NCBI GenBank assembly: GCA_902582235.1
Contig: CACHQX010000001.1
Span: forward strand, 16,768-80,767
Source: an uncultured Pelagibacteraceae bacterium
GTDB lineage: Bacteria > Pseudomonadota > Alphaproteobacteria > Pelagibacterales > Pelagibacteraceae
Length of the DNA: 64,000 bases
Direction of reading: 5' to 3'
The notes under the pieces are model-generated. The model was not told the DNA's origin, did not search any database, and saw nothing but the letters and a program-made list of their open reading frames with translations. Made by a program: the position numbers and the translations under genes. Position 1 is the first letter of the stretch. Every line of letters starts with the position of its first letter. Below, one piece after another: positions 17,013 to 25,351 of the stretch.

Positions 17013-18023
17013 TTATTTTACAGCAAGAGCCATATCAATCAATTTTTGACCGTTTGGCACTTTTTCTGCAAAGTTTTTATATGAAGATTTTTTAGCAATA
17101 GCTAACCAAGCATCAAAGTCTTCTTGTTTCATATAAGACAATTCAACTCCAGCTTTTTTATAAGCTTTTTCCATTGTCGTATCTAAACCAGCAGCTTCTT
17201 TAGTCATAAACTTCTCTGCTTTTTTTCCAGCTTTCATTAAAGCTTTTTGTTGTTTGCTATCTAAGGCATCAAAAGATTTTTTTGACATTAAAATTGGCTC
17301 ATACATAAACCATAGACCAAATTTTCCTGGAGGTGTTGCACATTTTACTTGCTCATAAATTCTGTATGAAACAAAACTTCCTGAACTAGTATTTGCACCA
17401 TCTAATACACCTGTTTGCAAACCGTTATAGATTTCTGAAGATGGCATTGATTGAATACCTGCTCCTGCTGCTTCTAACATTTGGTTAAATGCTTTACCTG
17501 CAGCTCTAAACGTTTGACCTTTTACAGATGCTGGATTTGAAATACAATTTTTCTTTGAAACAAATCCACCTGCAAGCCAAGCATCAGACAAAACAACTAC
17601 TCCAGCATCATTGATGATTTTTTTAATTTCTGTCATCATTGGAGACGCATTAACTCTTAATGCATGTTTATGGTTTTTCACCATTCCAGGCATCAAAGTA
17701 ATGTCAAACTCTGGATGGAATTTAGCAGCGTATGCTAATGGGAAAGCTGAAATATCCAGCTGACCTGTTGTCATCGGTTTCCATTGCTCTTTTGGTTTGT
17801 AAAGTGATTTTGCAGGGTAAATTCTTATATCTACTCCTACATTTGCTTTTTTCATTTCATCAGCAATAATTTGAACCATTTCGTGTCTTACGTCGAAAGA
17901 CCCGTCGGCTCTTGGCGTACCTGGCCATTGGTGACTAGCTTTTAAAGTTACTGCAAAAGCTGATCCAATAGTTGTAGTTACGAAAACTAACGAAAGAAAA
18001 TATAAAGATATTTTTTTTAACAT
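17013..18023 (-). CDS. dctP: TRAP transporter substrate-binding protein, DctP type
   Basis: This is the periplasmic binding protein of the TRAP system. The 336 residues begin with a cleavable signal peptide (MLKKISLYFLSLVFVTTTIG, cleavage near SAFA). The DctP fold follows, with VKGQTFRAAGKAFNQMLEA carrying the conserved Arg that binds the substrate carboxylate or sulfonate, and SSEIYNGLQTGVLDGANT. It is preceded by GAGAGG near its ATG, a strong ribosome site compared with the other operon genes. The promoter must lie in the 91 bases shared with the divergent CoA-transferase gene. The ligand is unknown. Confidence 0.93.
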   Translation of the reverse strand: MLKKISLYFLSLVFVTTTIGSAFAVTLKASHQWPGTPRADGSFDVRHEMVQIIADEMKKANVGVDIRIYPAKSLYKPKEQWKPMTTGQLDISAFPLAYAAKFHPEFDITLMPGMVKNHKHALRVNASPMMTEIKKIINDAGVVVLSDAWLAGGFVSKKNCISNPASVKGQTFRAAGKAFNQMLEAAGAGIQSMPSSEIYNGLQTGVLDGANTSSGSFVSYRIYEQVKCATPPGKFGLWFMYEPILMSKKSFDALDSKQQKALMKAGKKAEKFMTKEAAGLDTTMEKAYKKAGVELSYMKQEDFDAWLAIAKKSSYKNFAEKVPNGQKLIDMALAVK

Positions 18024-18114
18024 TATTATTCCTCTCTATTATTATTTTATTGATGTATTAAATGTAACTTCTTGATAAGAGTCAATATGCTTTAAAATAC
18101 AATTGACGCTAATT

Positions 18115-19260
18115 ATGAACGGACCCTTAAAAGATATATTAGTTTTAGACCTAACTCGAGTGCTGGTTGGTCCTTATTGTACTATGATTTTGTCAGATTT
18201 GGGGGCGAGAGTGATTAAAGTTGAAGCACCTGAAATTGGAGATGACTCTAGAAAATTTGGACCTTTCATTGATGACCAGTCTGCATACTTTATGTCACTT
18301 AATAGAGGAAAAGAAAGTATAGCTTTAAATTTAAAAAATTCAGAAGATAAAAAAATTTTTGAACAAATACTAAAAAAAGCAGATGTGTTAGTTGAAAATT
18401 TTAAACCTGGAACATTAGAGAAATGGGGATTTGGTTGGAAGGATTTATGTAAAAAATATCCAAAATTAATTTATGCTTCTGCATCAGGTTTTGGTCAAAC
18501 AGGTCCATTAAGAGAATTACCTGCATATGATATGGTTGTTCAAGGAATGGGTGGATTAATGAGTGTAACAGGTCAACCAAATTCTGAACCAACAAGAGTT
18601 GGAACATCAATTGGTGATATTACTGCTGGTTTGTTTACTGCAATAGGTGTTAACGCAGCGTTATATGACAGAAAGAAAACAGGTAAAGGAACTTACATAG
18701 ACGTTTCGATGCTTGATTGTCAAATTGCAATTTTAGAAAATGCAATTGCAAGATACTTGGCAAAGAATGAAATACCTAAACCAATGGGGTCACGTCATCC
18801 ATCAATAGCACCTTTTGAAGCTTTTAAAACAAAAGACAGTCACATTATAATAGCTGCAGGTAACGACAAACTTTTTGAAAAACTCTGCCAAGTTTTGAAT
18901 ATCAATAATGTTTTAAAAGATGAAAAATTTAAAACAAATTCATCTAGGGCTCAAAATATGGATGAACTAAAGAAGATTTTAGAAAAAGAACTTTTAACTA
19001 AAAATACAAACGATTGGGTCTCATTAATGGAAAAAGAAAAAATTCCTTGTGGTCCAATCTTTAATATAAAACAAGCTGTTGAAAATCCTCAAATCAAGGC
19101 AAGAAATATGATTGTAAATTCATATCATAAAAAAATTGGTGAATTTAAAACTGCTGGTAACCCTATTAAGATGTCAAATTACAAAGATGAAGAAAAAAGA
19201 GGACATATACCAGATTTAGATGAACATAGAGAAAAAATAATTAAAGAGTTTTGTAATTAA
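18115..19260 (+). CDS. CaiB/BaiF family (class III) CoA-transferase
   Basis: This enzyme family moves CoA between carboxylic acids through an aspartyl-CoA thioester. The family signature DLGARVIKVEAPEIGDDSR and DVLVENFKPGTLEKWG are present. The catalytic Asp is probably in TSIGDITAGLF. The track begins at a TTG at 18103, but the ATG at 18115 (MNGPLKDILVLDLTRVLVG) is the usual family start, giving 381 residues. It is divergent from the TRAP operon, 91 bases away, so it may activate the acid that system imports. It overlaps cmk by 20 bases at the 3' end. Specificity (formyl-CoA, succinyl-CoA, carnitine-like) is not readable. Confidence 0.88.
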   Translation: MNGPLKDILVLDLTRVLVGPYCTMILSDLGARVIKVEAPEIGDDSRKFGPFIDDQSAYFMSLNRGKESIALNLKNSEDKKIFEQILKKADVLVENFKPGTLEKWGFGWKDLCKKYPKLIYASASGFGQTGPLRELPAYDMVVQGMGGLMSVTGQPNSEPTRVGTSIGDITAGLFTAIGVNAALYDRKKTGKGTYIDVSMLDCQIAILENAIARYLAKNEIPKPMGSRHPSIAPFEAFKTKDSHIIIAAGNDKLFEKLCQVLNINNVLKDEKFKTNSSRAQNMDELKKILEKELLTKNTNDWVSLMEKEKIPCGPIFNIKQAVENPQIKARNMIVNSYHKKIGEFKTAGNPIKMSNYKDEEKRGHIPDLDEHREKIIKEFCN

Positions 19261-19885
19261 TTTTTTCTATCTCCTGAGACATTTTAATTAATACTTTTTT
19301 TTTATTTAACTTATCTGTTCTTATCAAAATTGCATCACTCATTTTTTTTAATGGTGAATGTTTTCTTTTTTTATCAAGTTTAGTTCTTATACTTAAACTT
19401 TTCTTAACTTCTTTTAATGGGACTTTTTTCCTCAAATCTTTCCATCTTCTGACAGAGGCTTCGTTTAAATTACAAGTAAAATAAAAAGCTAAGTCATAAC
19501 GGGGATTTTTTTTTAAGATAGTGCTAGCTATGTCTCTACCTTCAACACATATTCTTTTATTTTGTTTGATAATCTTTTTTTGAAATTTTTTCATTATTTC
19601 TCTAACACCTTTATTTTTAGCTAAATAACCAACATGATTACTAATTTCCTGGGAGTGAAGAGATTGTTTTTTTATTTTATTATAAGAGATGTTTTTAAAT
19701 TTCCTCTTTAAAAAAGGAACTATTTTTTTAGGCTTATGCTTAATGATAACTTTGCTCGCATATCTGTATAGTAACCCAGAATTTATAAGAAAAAGTTTAT
19801 ATTTTTTTGAAATTAATTTTGCACCTGTGCTTTTACCGCTAGCAGCTTCTCCGTCACATGCAATTCTTAAAGACTTATTCATCAA
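19241..19885 (-). CDS. cmk: cytidylate kinase
   Basis: Cmk phosphorylates CMP and dCMP. The 214-residue protein starts with the P-loop CDGEAASGKSTGAKLIS, and VEGRDIAST is the NMP-binding segment. FTCNLNEASVRRWKDL corresponds to the region near the LID. The length fits the short bacterial type. The P-loop has GEAASGKST where many relatives have GPAASGKGT, a small divergence. It is convergent with the CoA-transferase gene, overlapping it by 20 bases. In many proteobacteria cmk precedes rpsA, but here the next gene upstream is rpoZ. Confidence 0.88.
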   Translation of the reverse strand: MMNKSLRIACDGEAASGKSTGAKLISKKYKLFLINSGLLYRYASKVIIKHKPKKIVPFLKRKFKNISYNKIKKQSLHSQEISNHVGYLAKNKGVREIMKKFQKKIIKQNKRICVEGRDIASTILKKNPRYDLAFYFTCNLNEASVRRWKDLRKKVPLKEVKKSLSIRTKLDKKRKHSPLKKMSDAILIRTDKLNKKKVLIKMSQEIEKINYKTL

Positions 19886-19935
19886 AACTATGTTTAATTA
19901 AATAACTTATTTTGATTATGATTGAAATATTATTG

Positions 19936-20457
19936 TTATGAATTTTCTGAGTTATCAGCTTCTTGCTGATCGTTTTCAGCTATTTCATCAAGAGAAACTT
20001 CGTTACTTTCTTGCTCCCCACCCTCTTCAGCTGGAGCATCATTTGATTGAGGCGCATCAGCATTTTGTAGTTCAGCTAAATCTTCTTTTGAAACTTGAAT
20101 TTTTTCAGGAACTTTTCTTGCTCTTTTAGACGGTAAAATAGGTGTTCCACTTTTTGAGATTTCACCTTTGTATAAATTTTCAAAATCATCTCCGATATCT
20201 TCATCTTCTTCACTTAGATCATCAACTTGTTCGATATGTTTTCTAAGTTTGTAAACAGCGCTATCTGTCAATTCACTTGTTTTAACATTTTCATTTGCAA
20301 TTTCTCTAAGTGCGATAACAGTATTTTTATCGTTATCTTTTTCTACACTTGGTTCAATTCCAGAATTTAATTGAGTAGCTCTTTCCTTTGCAACTAAAAC
20401 TAATTCGTAAGGGCTGTCTACTTTATCGATACAATCTTCTACAGTTACTCTTGCCAT
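19936..20457 (-). CDS. rpoZ: RNA polymerase omega subunit with a long acidic tail
   Basis: Omega helps beta-prime fold and assemble, and can take part in ppGpp binding. The N-terminal 70 or so residues are typical: [29 protein letters not shown] and [10 protein letters not shown]. The protein is 173 residues, against about 90-130 in most bacteria. The extra C-terminal part is acidic and low in complexity ([10 protein letters not shown], then [10 protein letters not shown] and [10 protein letters not shown]) and is likely disordered. It stands between cmk and an MFS gene on the same strand with 40-50 base gaps. Confidence 0.92.
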   Translation of the reverse strand: MARVTVEDCIDKVDSPYELVLVAKERATQLNSGIEPSVEKDNDKNTVIALREIANENVKTSELTDSAVYKLRKHIEQVDDLSEEDEDIGDDFENLYKGEISKSGTPILPSKRARKVPEKIQVSKEDLAELQNADAPQSNDAPAEEGGEQESNEVSLDEIAENDQQEADNSENS

Positions 20458-20499
20458 GCGGAGTATTTATACTCTGAGGTCTATAAAATCAAGGTGTTT

Positions 20500-21702
20500 T
20501 TATAAAATCGTTGGATTAAGTTTGTTTTTAATTGAAAACAGCAAAATTAAGGAAATTAAAATATAACCACCAGAAATCATTGCTATCTGCTCTATAGAAA
20601 AATCAAAGTCTATCATTAATCCAAAAAGAGCTGTTCCAAATGCTGTTGAAAACACCATTAATGCTGTGGTTAATGCTTTGATAGATCCTATAAATTTAAC
20701 TCCATATAATTCAGCCCATGTTGATGATCCTAAAACGTTAGCAAATCCATTTGATACTCCAATTAATCCAAGAAAGAAAAATGAGGAAACCGGCGATTGA
20801 AAGTAAATTAAAATTAATAAAGAAATCAAAAAAGGGATATTCATATATATAAGTAGTTTTCTACTTGTAAATTTATCAATTAAATACCCTGCTACGAATA
20901 AAGTTAACACTGATGCTATTGAATAAACCATAAATGATTGAGCAATAGTATATTCCCCCCAATTTTTCGCAGACAAAATAAATGATTGGTAAACAAATAT
21001 TCCTGTAGCGATCCAGGGCATTGCTAGCATATTTAATGCTATAATAATAAATCTATAATCTTTAATAACTTCAGATCTTTTCCATTGTTTTATGTTTTCT
21101 TTGGTAACTTTATTATCATCCTCTCTTGATGAAAGCTTAACCTCTTTAACTAAAAAGTAAGATACCAAAGGGAGAAATAAAATTATGGCAACTGAGATAA
21201 CGATCCATATATTTCTCCAATCCAGTATAGTAAGGGCATAAATTATTGTAACTGGCATTAAAAATTCTGCAGTAGATAAGCCAAACCATCCAGTACTAAG
21301 TGCTTTTCCTCGAGTATTTGAAAAGTACCTAGATATTGTAGTTGTAGCTGTATGAGACATCATTCCTTGACCAGAAAATCTCATTAGCAATATCGCAACA
21401 AAAAGAAATACTACTGAATTAATTTTTGAAAAGGTAAAAGTTGAAATTGCAAGTAATGATATTACAAAAAAAGAAAATTTTAATACATCAAAGTCATCTA
21501 TTTTCTTTCCAACCCAAATTAAAATTATACTACTTAATAACGTTGCTGATGCATAAATTGAGCCAAATTGTCCATGAGTTATATCTAATTCATTTCTTAT
21601 ACTTTCGTTGAACAATCCTAAAAAAAAACTCTGTCCAAAGCTTGAAAAAAATGTAAATATAAATCCAAAAATTATTACTTTAATACTTAAATTTTTTAAC
21701 AT
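20500..21702 (-). CDS. major facilitator superfamily transporter
   Basis: The 400-residue protein has about 12 hydrophobic helices in two halves with a basic central loop (EVKLSSREDDNKVTKENIKQ). LLMRFSGQGMMSHTATTTISRYF and the following helix resemble the conserved MFS region around loop 2-3 and helices 4-5. The C-terminal half repeats the pattern. It resembles oxalate/formate-antiporter and monocarboxylate-type MFS carriers, but this is a loose resemblance. Its start codon is only six bases from that of the divergent dehydrogenase gene, so promoters of the pair must overlap neighbouring coding sequence or give very short leaders. Confidence 0.82.
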   Translation of the reverse strand: MLKNLSIKVIIFGFIFTFFSSFGQSFFLGLFNESIRNELDITHGQFGSIYASATLLSSIILIWVGKKIDDFDVLKFSFFVISLLAISTFTFSKINSVVFLFVAILLMRFSGQGMMSHTATTTISRYFSNTRGKALSTGWFGLSTAEFLMPVTIIYALTILDWRNIWIVISVAIILFLPLVSYFLVKEVKLSSREDDNKVTKENIKQWKRSEVIKDYRFIIIALNMLAMPWIATGIFVYQSFILSAKNWGEYTIAQSFMVYSIASVLTLFVAGYLIDKFTSRKLLIYMNIPFLISLLILIYFQSPVSSFFFLGLIGVSNGFANVLGSSTWAELYGVKFIGSIKALTTALMVFSTAFGTALFGLMIDFDFSIEQIAMISGGYILISLILLFSIKNKLNPTIL

Positions 21703-21708
21703 TAAATT

Positions 21709-22578
21709 ATGTCTTGTAACGTTGCTTTCATTGGTCTTGGTGTAATGGGATATCCCATGGCTGGTTATATATCAAAAGGTGGGCACAATGTAACTGTTTA
21801 TAATAGAACCGGAGCTAAAGCTGATAAATGGCTAAAAGAATTTAAAGGAAAAAAAGCTGACACACCTAAAGATGCTGCGAAAGACGCTGATTATGTTTTT
21901 ACATGTGTAGGAAACGACAACGATCTAAGAGAAGTTACATTTGGAGATAATGGAATATTCAAATCAATAAAAAAAGGAGCAGTATACATTGATAACACAA
22001 CTGCTTCAGCAACAATAGCAAGAGAAATTTATTCACACGCTAAAAAAAATGGTTTTGGTTTTTTAGATGCACCCGTATCTGGGGGTCAAGCAGGTGCTGA
22101 AAATGGTGCGCTTACTGTAATGGTTGGTGGAGATCAAGAAGATTTTGATAAAGCATTAGATAAAATTGATTGTTACAGCAAAAAAGTAAAGTTGTTAGGT
22201 AAATCAGGTTCAGGTCAATTAGCAAAGATGGTTAATCAAATTTGTATTGCAGGGTTAGTACAAGGACTATCTGAAGCAATAAACTTTGGTCAAAAAGCAG
22301 GATTAAACATGGAAGATGTTATAGAAGTTATTTCAAAAGGTGCTGCTCAATCTTGGCAAATGGAGAACCGATATAAAACAATGTTAGAAGATAAATTTGA
22401 TTTTGGATTTGCAGTAGATTGGATGAGAAAAGATTTAAAGATTGCAATGGAAGAAGCAAAGAATAATGGATCATTAATACCAATCACAGAAATAATTGAT
22501 AAATATTATGCTGAAGTTCAAGACATGGGTGGTAAAAGATGGGATACTTCAAGCTTAATAAAAAGATTTAGAAAGTAA
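21709..22578 (+). CDS. 3-hydroxyisobutyrate dehydrogenase-family oxidoreductase
   Basis: This is a 289-residue beta-hydroxyacid dehydrogenase. FIGLGVMGYPMAGYISKGGH is the N-terminal Rossmann signature and NRTGAK suggests NADP(H) preference. LDAPVSGGQAGAENGALTVMVGG is the substrate-binding loop. The catalytic Lys is in GSGQLAKMVNQICIAG. Candidate activities are 3-hydroxyisobutyrate dehydrogenase or tartronate semialdehyde reductase (GarR/GlxR), which sequence motifs alone do not separate. It is five bases ahead of a flavin-binding protein gene and is probably co-transcribed with it. Confidence 0.87.
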   Translation: MSCNVAFIGLGVMGYPMAGYISKGGHNVTVYNRTGAKADKWLKEFKGKKADTPKDAAKDADYVFTCVGNDNDLREVTFGDNGIFKSIKKGAVYIDNTTASATIAREIYSHAKKNGFGFLDAPVSGGQAGAENGALTVMVGGDQEDFDKALDKIDCYSKKVKLLGKSGSGQLAKMVNQICIAGLVQGLSEAINFGQKAGLNMEDVIEVISKGAAQSWQMENRYKTMLEDKFDFGFAVDWMRKDLKIAMEEAKNNGSLIPITEIIDKYYAEVQDMGGKRWDTSSLIKRFRK

Positions 22579-22582
22579 AAGT

Positions 22583-23182
22583 ATGCAGCCTGCGTACTAT
22601 GAAGACTTCACAGAAATAAAGAAGAAAATCTGGTCAATGCTGGATGATGCAGTGACAAATAGAAGTTCTCAATTTAGAATTCCAACTTTTATATGTGGTC
22701 ATAATAACGATGTAGATGGAAGAATTGTTGTTTTGCGAAAATCAGATCAACAAAATAATTTAGTTCAATTTCACAGTGATATTAGATCAGATAAAATAGA
22801 AATACTTAAAAATAATCCCAACGCTGCTCTTTTATTTTATGATAAGGATGAAAAAATTCAGGTTCGACTTAAAGTAAACTGTATTATTAACCATGAAAAC
22901 GACATTACAAAGAGTTCTTGGGAAAAAACTCAACATATAAGCCGTAAATGTTATTTGGTTGATAATGGTCCAGGAACAGAGTCTGATGTTCCAACATCAG
23001 GACTAAAACCTGAGTTAGATAATTTTGATTATACAAAGGAGCAAAGTGAAGAAGGTTATAAAAACTTCACTGTTATACAATGTAAAATAAAATCTATTGA
23101 GTGGTTATATCTTGCTGCAAAAGGTCATCGAAGAGCAAAATTTGATTTGGAAAGTAATAAAGATTCTTGGTTAGTTCCTTAA
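22583..23182 (+). CDS. pyridoxamine 5'-phosphate oxidase-family flavoprotein
   Basis: The 199-residue protein has the split-barrel FMN-binding pattern. RIPTFICGHNNDVDGRIVVLRKSD is the first strands, LVQFHSDIRSDKIEILKNNPNAALLFYD the FMN phosphate region, and WLYLAAKGHRRAKFDL the C-terminal strand, which resembles the PdxH-like subgroup sometimes annotated pyridoxamine oxidase-like. It is shorter than a true PdxH and lacks a clear PdxH C-terminal signature, so a general FMN-dependent reductase or oxidase is more prudent. It overlaps the convergent carbonic anhydrase-like gene by four bases. Confidence 0.78.
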   Translation: MQPAYYEDFTEIKKKIWSMLDDAVTNRSSQFRIPTFICGHNNDVDGRIVVLRKSDQQNNLVQFHSDIRSDKIEILKNNPNAALLFYDKDEKIQVRLKVNCIINHENDITKSSWEKTQHISRKCYLVDNGPGTESDVPTSGLKPELDNFDYTKEQSEEGYKNFTVIQCKIKSIEWLYLAAKGHRRAKFDLESNKDSWLVP

Positions 23183-23691
23183 AAAATTGATTTAGAATAT
23201 TTTTTCCAATTATCTTGATAGTGCTTAGTGTTTTCAAACACTGCTTTTTTCTCTTCTTCTGTTACTTGTCTAATGATTTTTCCTGGAGATCCTACAACTA
23301 AAGAATTATCGGGTATCTCTTTATTTTCTGTGATCAGAGCCTTGGCTCCTATAATGCAATTTTTTCCTATCTTTGCTTTGTTCAAGATTACGGCACCAAT
23401 CCCAATTAAACTATTGTCACCAATTGTGCATCCATGAAGCATTACTAAATGTCCAATGGTTACATTTTTTCCAACTTTCAAAGGACAACCTGGGTCAGTG
23501 TGTAATACACAACCATCCTGAACGTTTGAGCCCTCACCAATGTGAATATTTTCAATGTCACCTCTTAAGGTTGCATTAAACCAAACACTTGTATTTTTAT
23601 CTAAAGTTACATCTCCAATAATAACGGCATTAGGTGCTACCCAATTTTCGCCAGAGTTTTTTGGTTTTTTATTTTCCAAATCGTAAAACAT
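23179..23691 (-). CDS. gamma-carbonic anhydrase-like hexapeptide-repeat protein
   Basis: This 170-residue left-handed beta-helix protein is of the gamma-CA/PaaY/CaiE group. Zinc-ligand histidines are visible in CVLHTDPGCPL and NVTIGHLVMLHGCTIGD. A short C-terminal helix (EEEKKAVFENTKHYQDNWKKY) closes the trimer in relatives. It may hydrate CO2, or hydrolyse thioesters as PaaY does. Its start is 17 bases from the divergent redoxin gene. The function is inferred from fold and ligands; activity in many bacterial members is weak or untested. Confidence 0.85.
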   Translation of the reverse strand: MFYDLENKKPKNSGENWVAPNAVIIGDVTLDKNTSVWFNATLRGDIENIHIGEGSNVQDGCVLHTDPGCPLKVGKNVTIGHLVMLHGCTIGDNSLIGIGAVILNKAKIGKNCIIGAKALITENKEIPDNSLVVGSPGKIIRQVTEEEKKAVFENTKHYQDNWKKYSKSIF

Positions 23692-23708
23692 AATTTATAT
23701 ATTCTAAC

Positions 23709-24263
23709 ATGGCACTTTTAAAAACTCCAATATGTGATTTCGGTCTGAATGCAGTAGATTTTAAGCTTAAATCAATTAATGGGGATTTATTAACATTGAA
23801 TGATGTTAAGGGTGATAATGGAACTTTGATAATGTTTATTTGCAATCATTGTCCTTATGTAAAAGCTATAATAAGAGAACTTGCAGATGATTGTGCAAAA
23901 CTTAAAAAAGATGGCATTAACTCAGTTGCGATAATGTCAAATGATACCATAAACTATCCTGAAGACTCTTTTGAAAATATGAAAAAGTTTTCTGATAGAT
24001 ATAATTTTTCATTTCCTTATTTAATTGATGAAACGCAAGAAATTGCAAAAAAATATGATGCGGTTTGCACTCCAGACTTTTTTGGCTACAACAAAAACCT
24101 TGAGCTCAATTACAGAGGAAGAATAAGAGAACTAAATGATTTAAAGCCTGTGGGTTCGGGTGACAGTGAATTGCTTAGATCAATGAAGTTAATTGCTAAA
24201 ACTCAACAAGGTCCAAAAGAACAATATCCTAGTATGGGATGCAGTATTAAATGGTTTAAATAA
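23709..24263 (+). CDS. thioredoxin-fold redoxin (AhpC/TSA-like)
   Basis: This is a 184-residue thioredoxin-fold protein of the redoxin group. The active-site segment is MFICNHCPYVKAIIREL, a CNHC motif in the position of thioredoxin CxxC. KYDAVCTPDFFGYNKNLELNYRGR contains the cis-Pro-like region (CTPDFF). There is no signal peptide, so it is cytoplasmic. Its stop overlaps the start of the glycosyltransferase by one base (TAATG), an operon link with no obvious functional meaning. A peroxiredoxin-like or resA-like role is possible. Confidence 0.85.
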   Translation: MALLKTPICDFGLNAVDFKLKSINGDLLTLNDVKGDNGTLIMFICNHCPYVKAIIRELADDCAKLKKDGINSVAIMSNDTINYPEDSFENMKKFSDRYNFSFPYLIDETQEIAKKYDAVCTPDFFGYNKNLELNYRGRIRELNDLKPVGSGDSELLRSMKLIAKTQQGPKEQYPSMGCSIKWFK

Positions 24264-25351
24264 TGAATTTAATTATCACAAGAAATTTTCCACCTGATGT
24301 TGGAGGTATGCAAAATCTTATGTTTGGCCTTACAAAATCACTGTCGGAACATATGATGGTTAAAGTATTTGCTGATGAACATTATCAGCAGGAAAAATTT
24401 GATGAAGATTTATCATTTTCAATTGAAAGAGTCGGAGGGCCAAAAATCTTTAGAAAATTTAGAAAAGCTTCATTAATTAATAATTACTTACAAAAAAATA
24501 CTAAAGTTAAAAATATCATCTCTGATCATTGGAAAAGTTTAGAAAACATCAATACCAAAATAAGAAAAATATGTCTTATTCACTCTAAAGAGATAAATCA
24601 TAAAAAAGATTCTTTTCTTAATAAACGAGTTGTTAGAGTGTTAAACAACTGCGATCATATCATTGCAAATTCAAACTTCACAAAAAATCTTGGTGTTGAA
24701 ATTGGTGTAAATGAGGAAAAAATCAAAGTTATTAACCCAGGGGTTTTTCCAAGAGAAGAAGTAAATCCAAAAATTGATGAAAAAATATTAAAGAAACTTG
24801 AAGGGAAAGAGCCAAGACTAATTACTGTTGCTAGATTTGATAAAAGAAAAAATCATGAAAAAATAATTATGTCTTTGAGAAATTTGAAAGAAATTTACCC
24901 GAACATTATTTATATTTGTATTGGTCAAGGCGATACTTTGGAATCTCAGAAAAAACTTATTAAAGAATTAAAACTTGAGAGTAATGTTTTGTTTTTGAAA
25001 AATTTATCTAAAGATGAAAAAAACTCTTTCTTAAAAAATTCAAATGTTTTTGTTATGCCATCAATTTCTTATAAAAAATCTGTAGAGGGATTTGGAATTG
25101 TCTATGTTGAAGCTGCTCAATATGGAGTTCCATCAATTGGTGGAAAGGTTGGTGGTGCGTCTGACGCAATTATCAATAATGAAACTGGCATACTTTGTGA
25201 CGGAAACAATTTAGATGAAATCTATCAAAGTTTAGTTGATATATTGCAGAATAATAAATTTAAGGTTTTGGGAAAAAATGCAAAAGAAAATGCAAAAAAA
25301 TTTCTTTGGCCAGAAATCTTAAAAAAATATTTAGAAATTTTAAAGAGCTAA
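24263..25351 (+). CDS. glycosyltransferase, family 4 (GT-B)
   Basis: This is a 362-residue retaining glycosyltransferase. The N-terminal PPDVGGMQNLMFGL loop is typical of GT4 acceptor domains. The C-terminal donor domain has LITVARFDKRKNHEKII, followed by KSVEGFGIVYVEAAQYGVPSIG, which contains the ExFGxxxxEA-type donor motif in the form EGFGIVYVEA. It probably adds a sugar to lipopolysaccharide or another envelope glycan. It converges with a GT9 enzyme, overlapping it by 12 bases. Acceptor and donor sugars are unknown. Confidence 0.87.
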   Translation: MNLIITRNFPPDVGGMQNLMFGLTKSLSEHMMVKVFADEHYQQEKFDEDLSFSIERVGGPKIFRKFRKASLINNYLQKNTKVKNIISDHWKSLENINTKIRKICLIHSKEINHKKDSFLNKRVVRVLNNCDHIIANSNFTKNLGVEIGVNEEKIKVINPGVFPREEVNPKIDEKILKKLEGKEPRLITVARFDKRKNHEKIIMSLRNLKEIYPNIIYICIGQGDTLESQKKLIKELKLESNVLFLKNLSKDEKNSFLKNSNVFVMPSISYKKSVEGFGIVYVEAAQYGVPSIGGKVGGASDAIINNETGILCDGNNLDEIYQSLVDILQNNKFKVLGKNAKENAKKFLWPEILKKYLEILKS

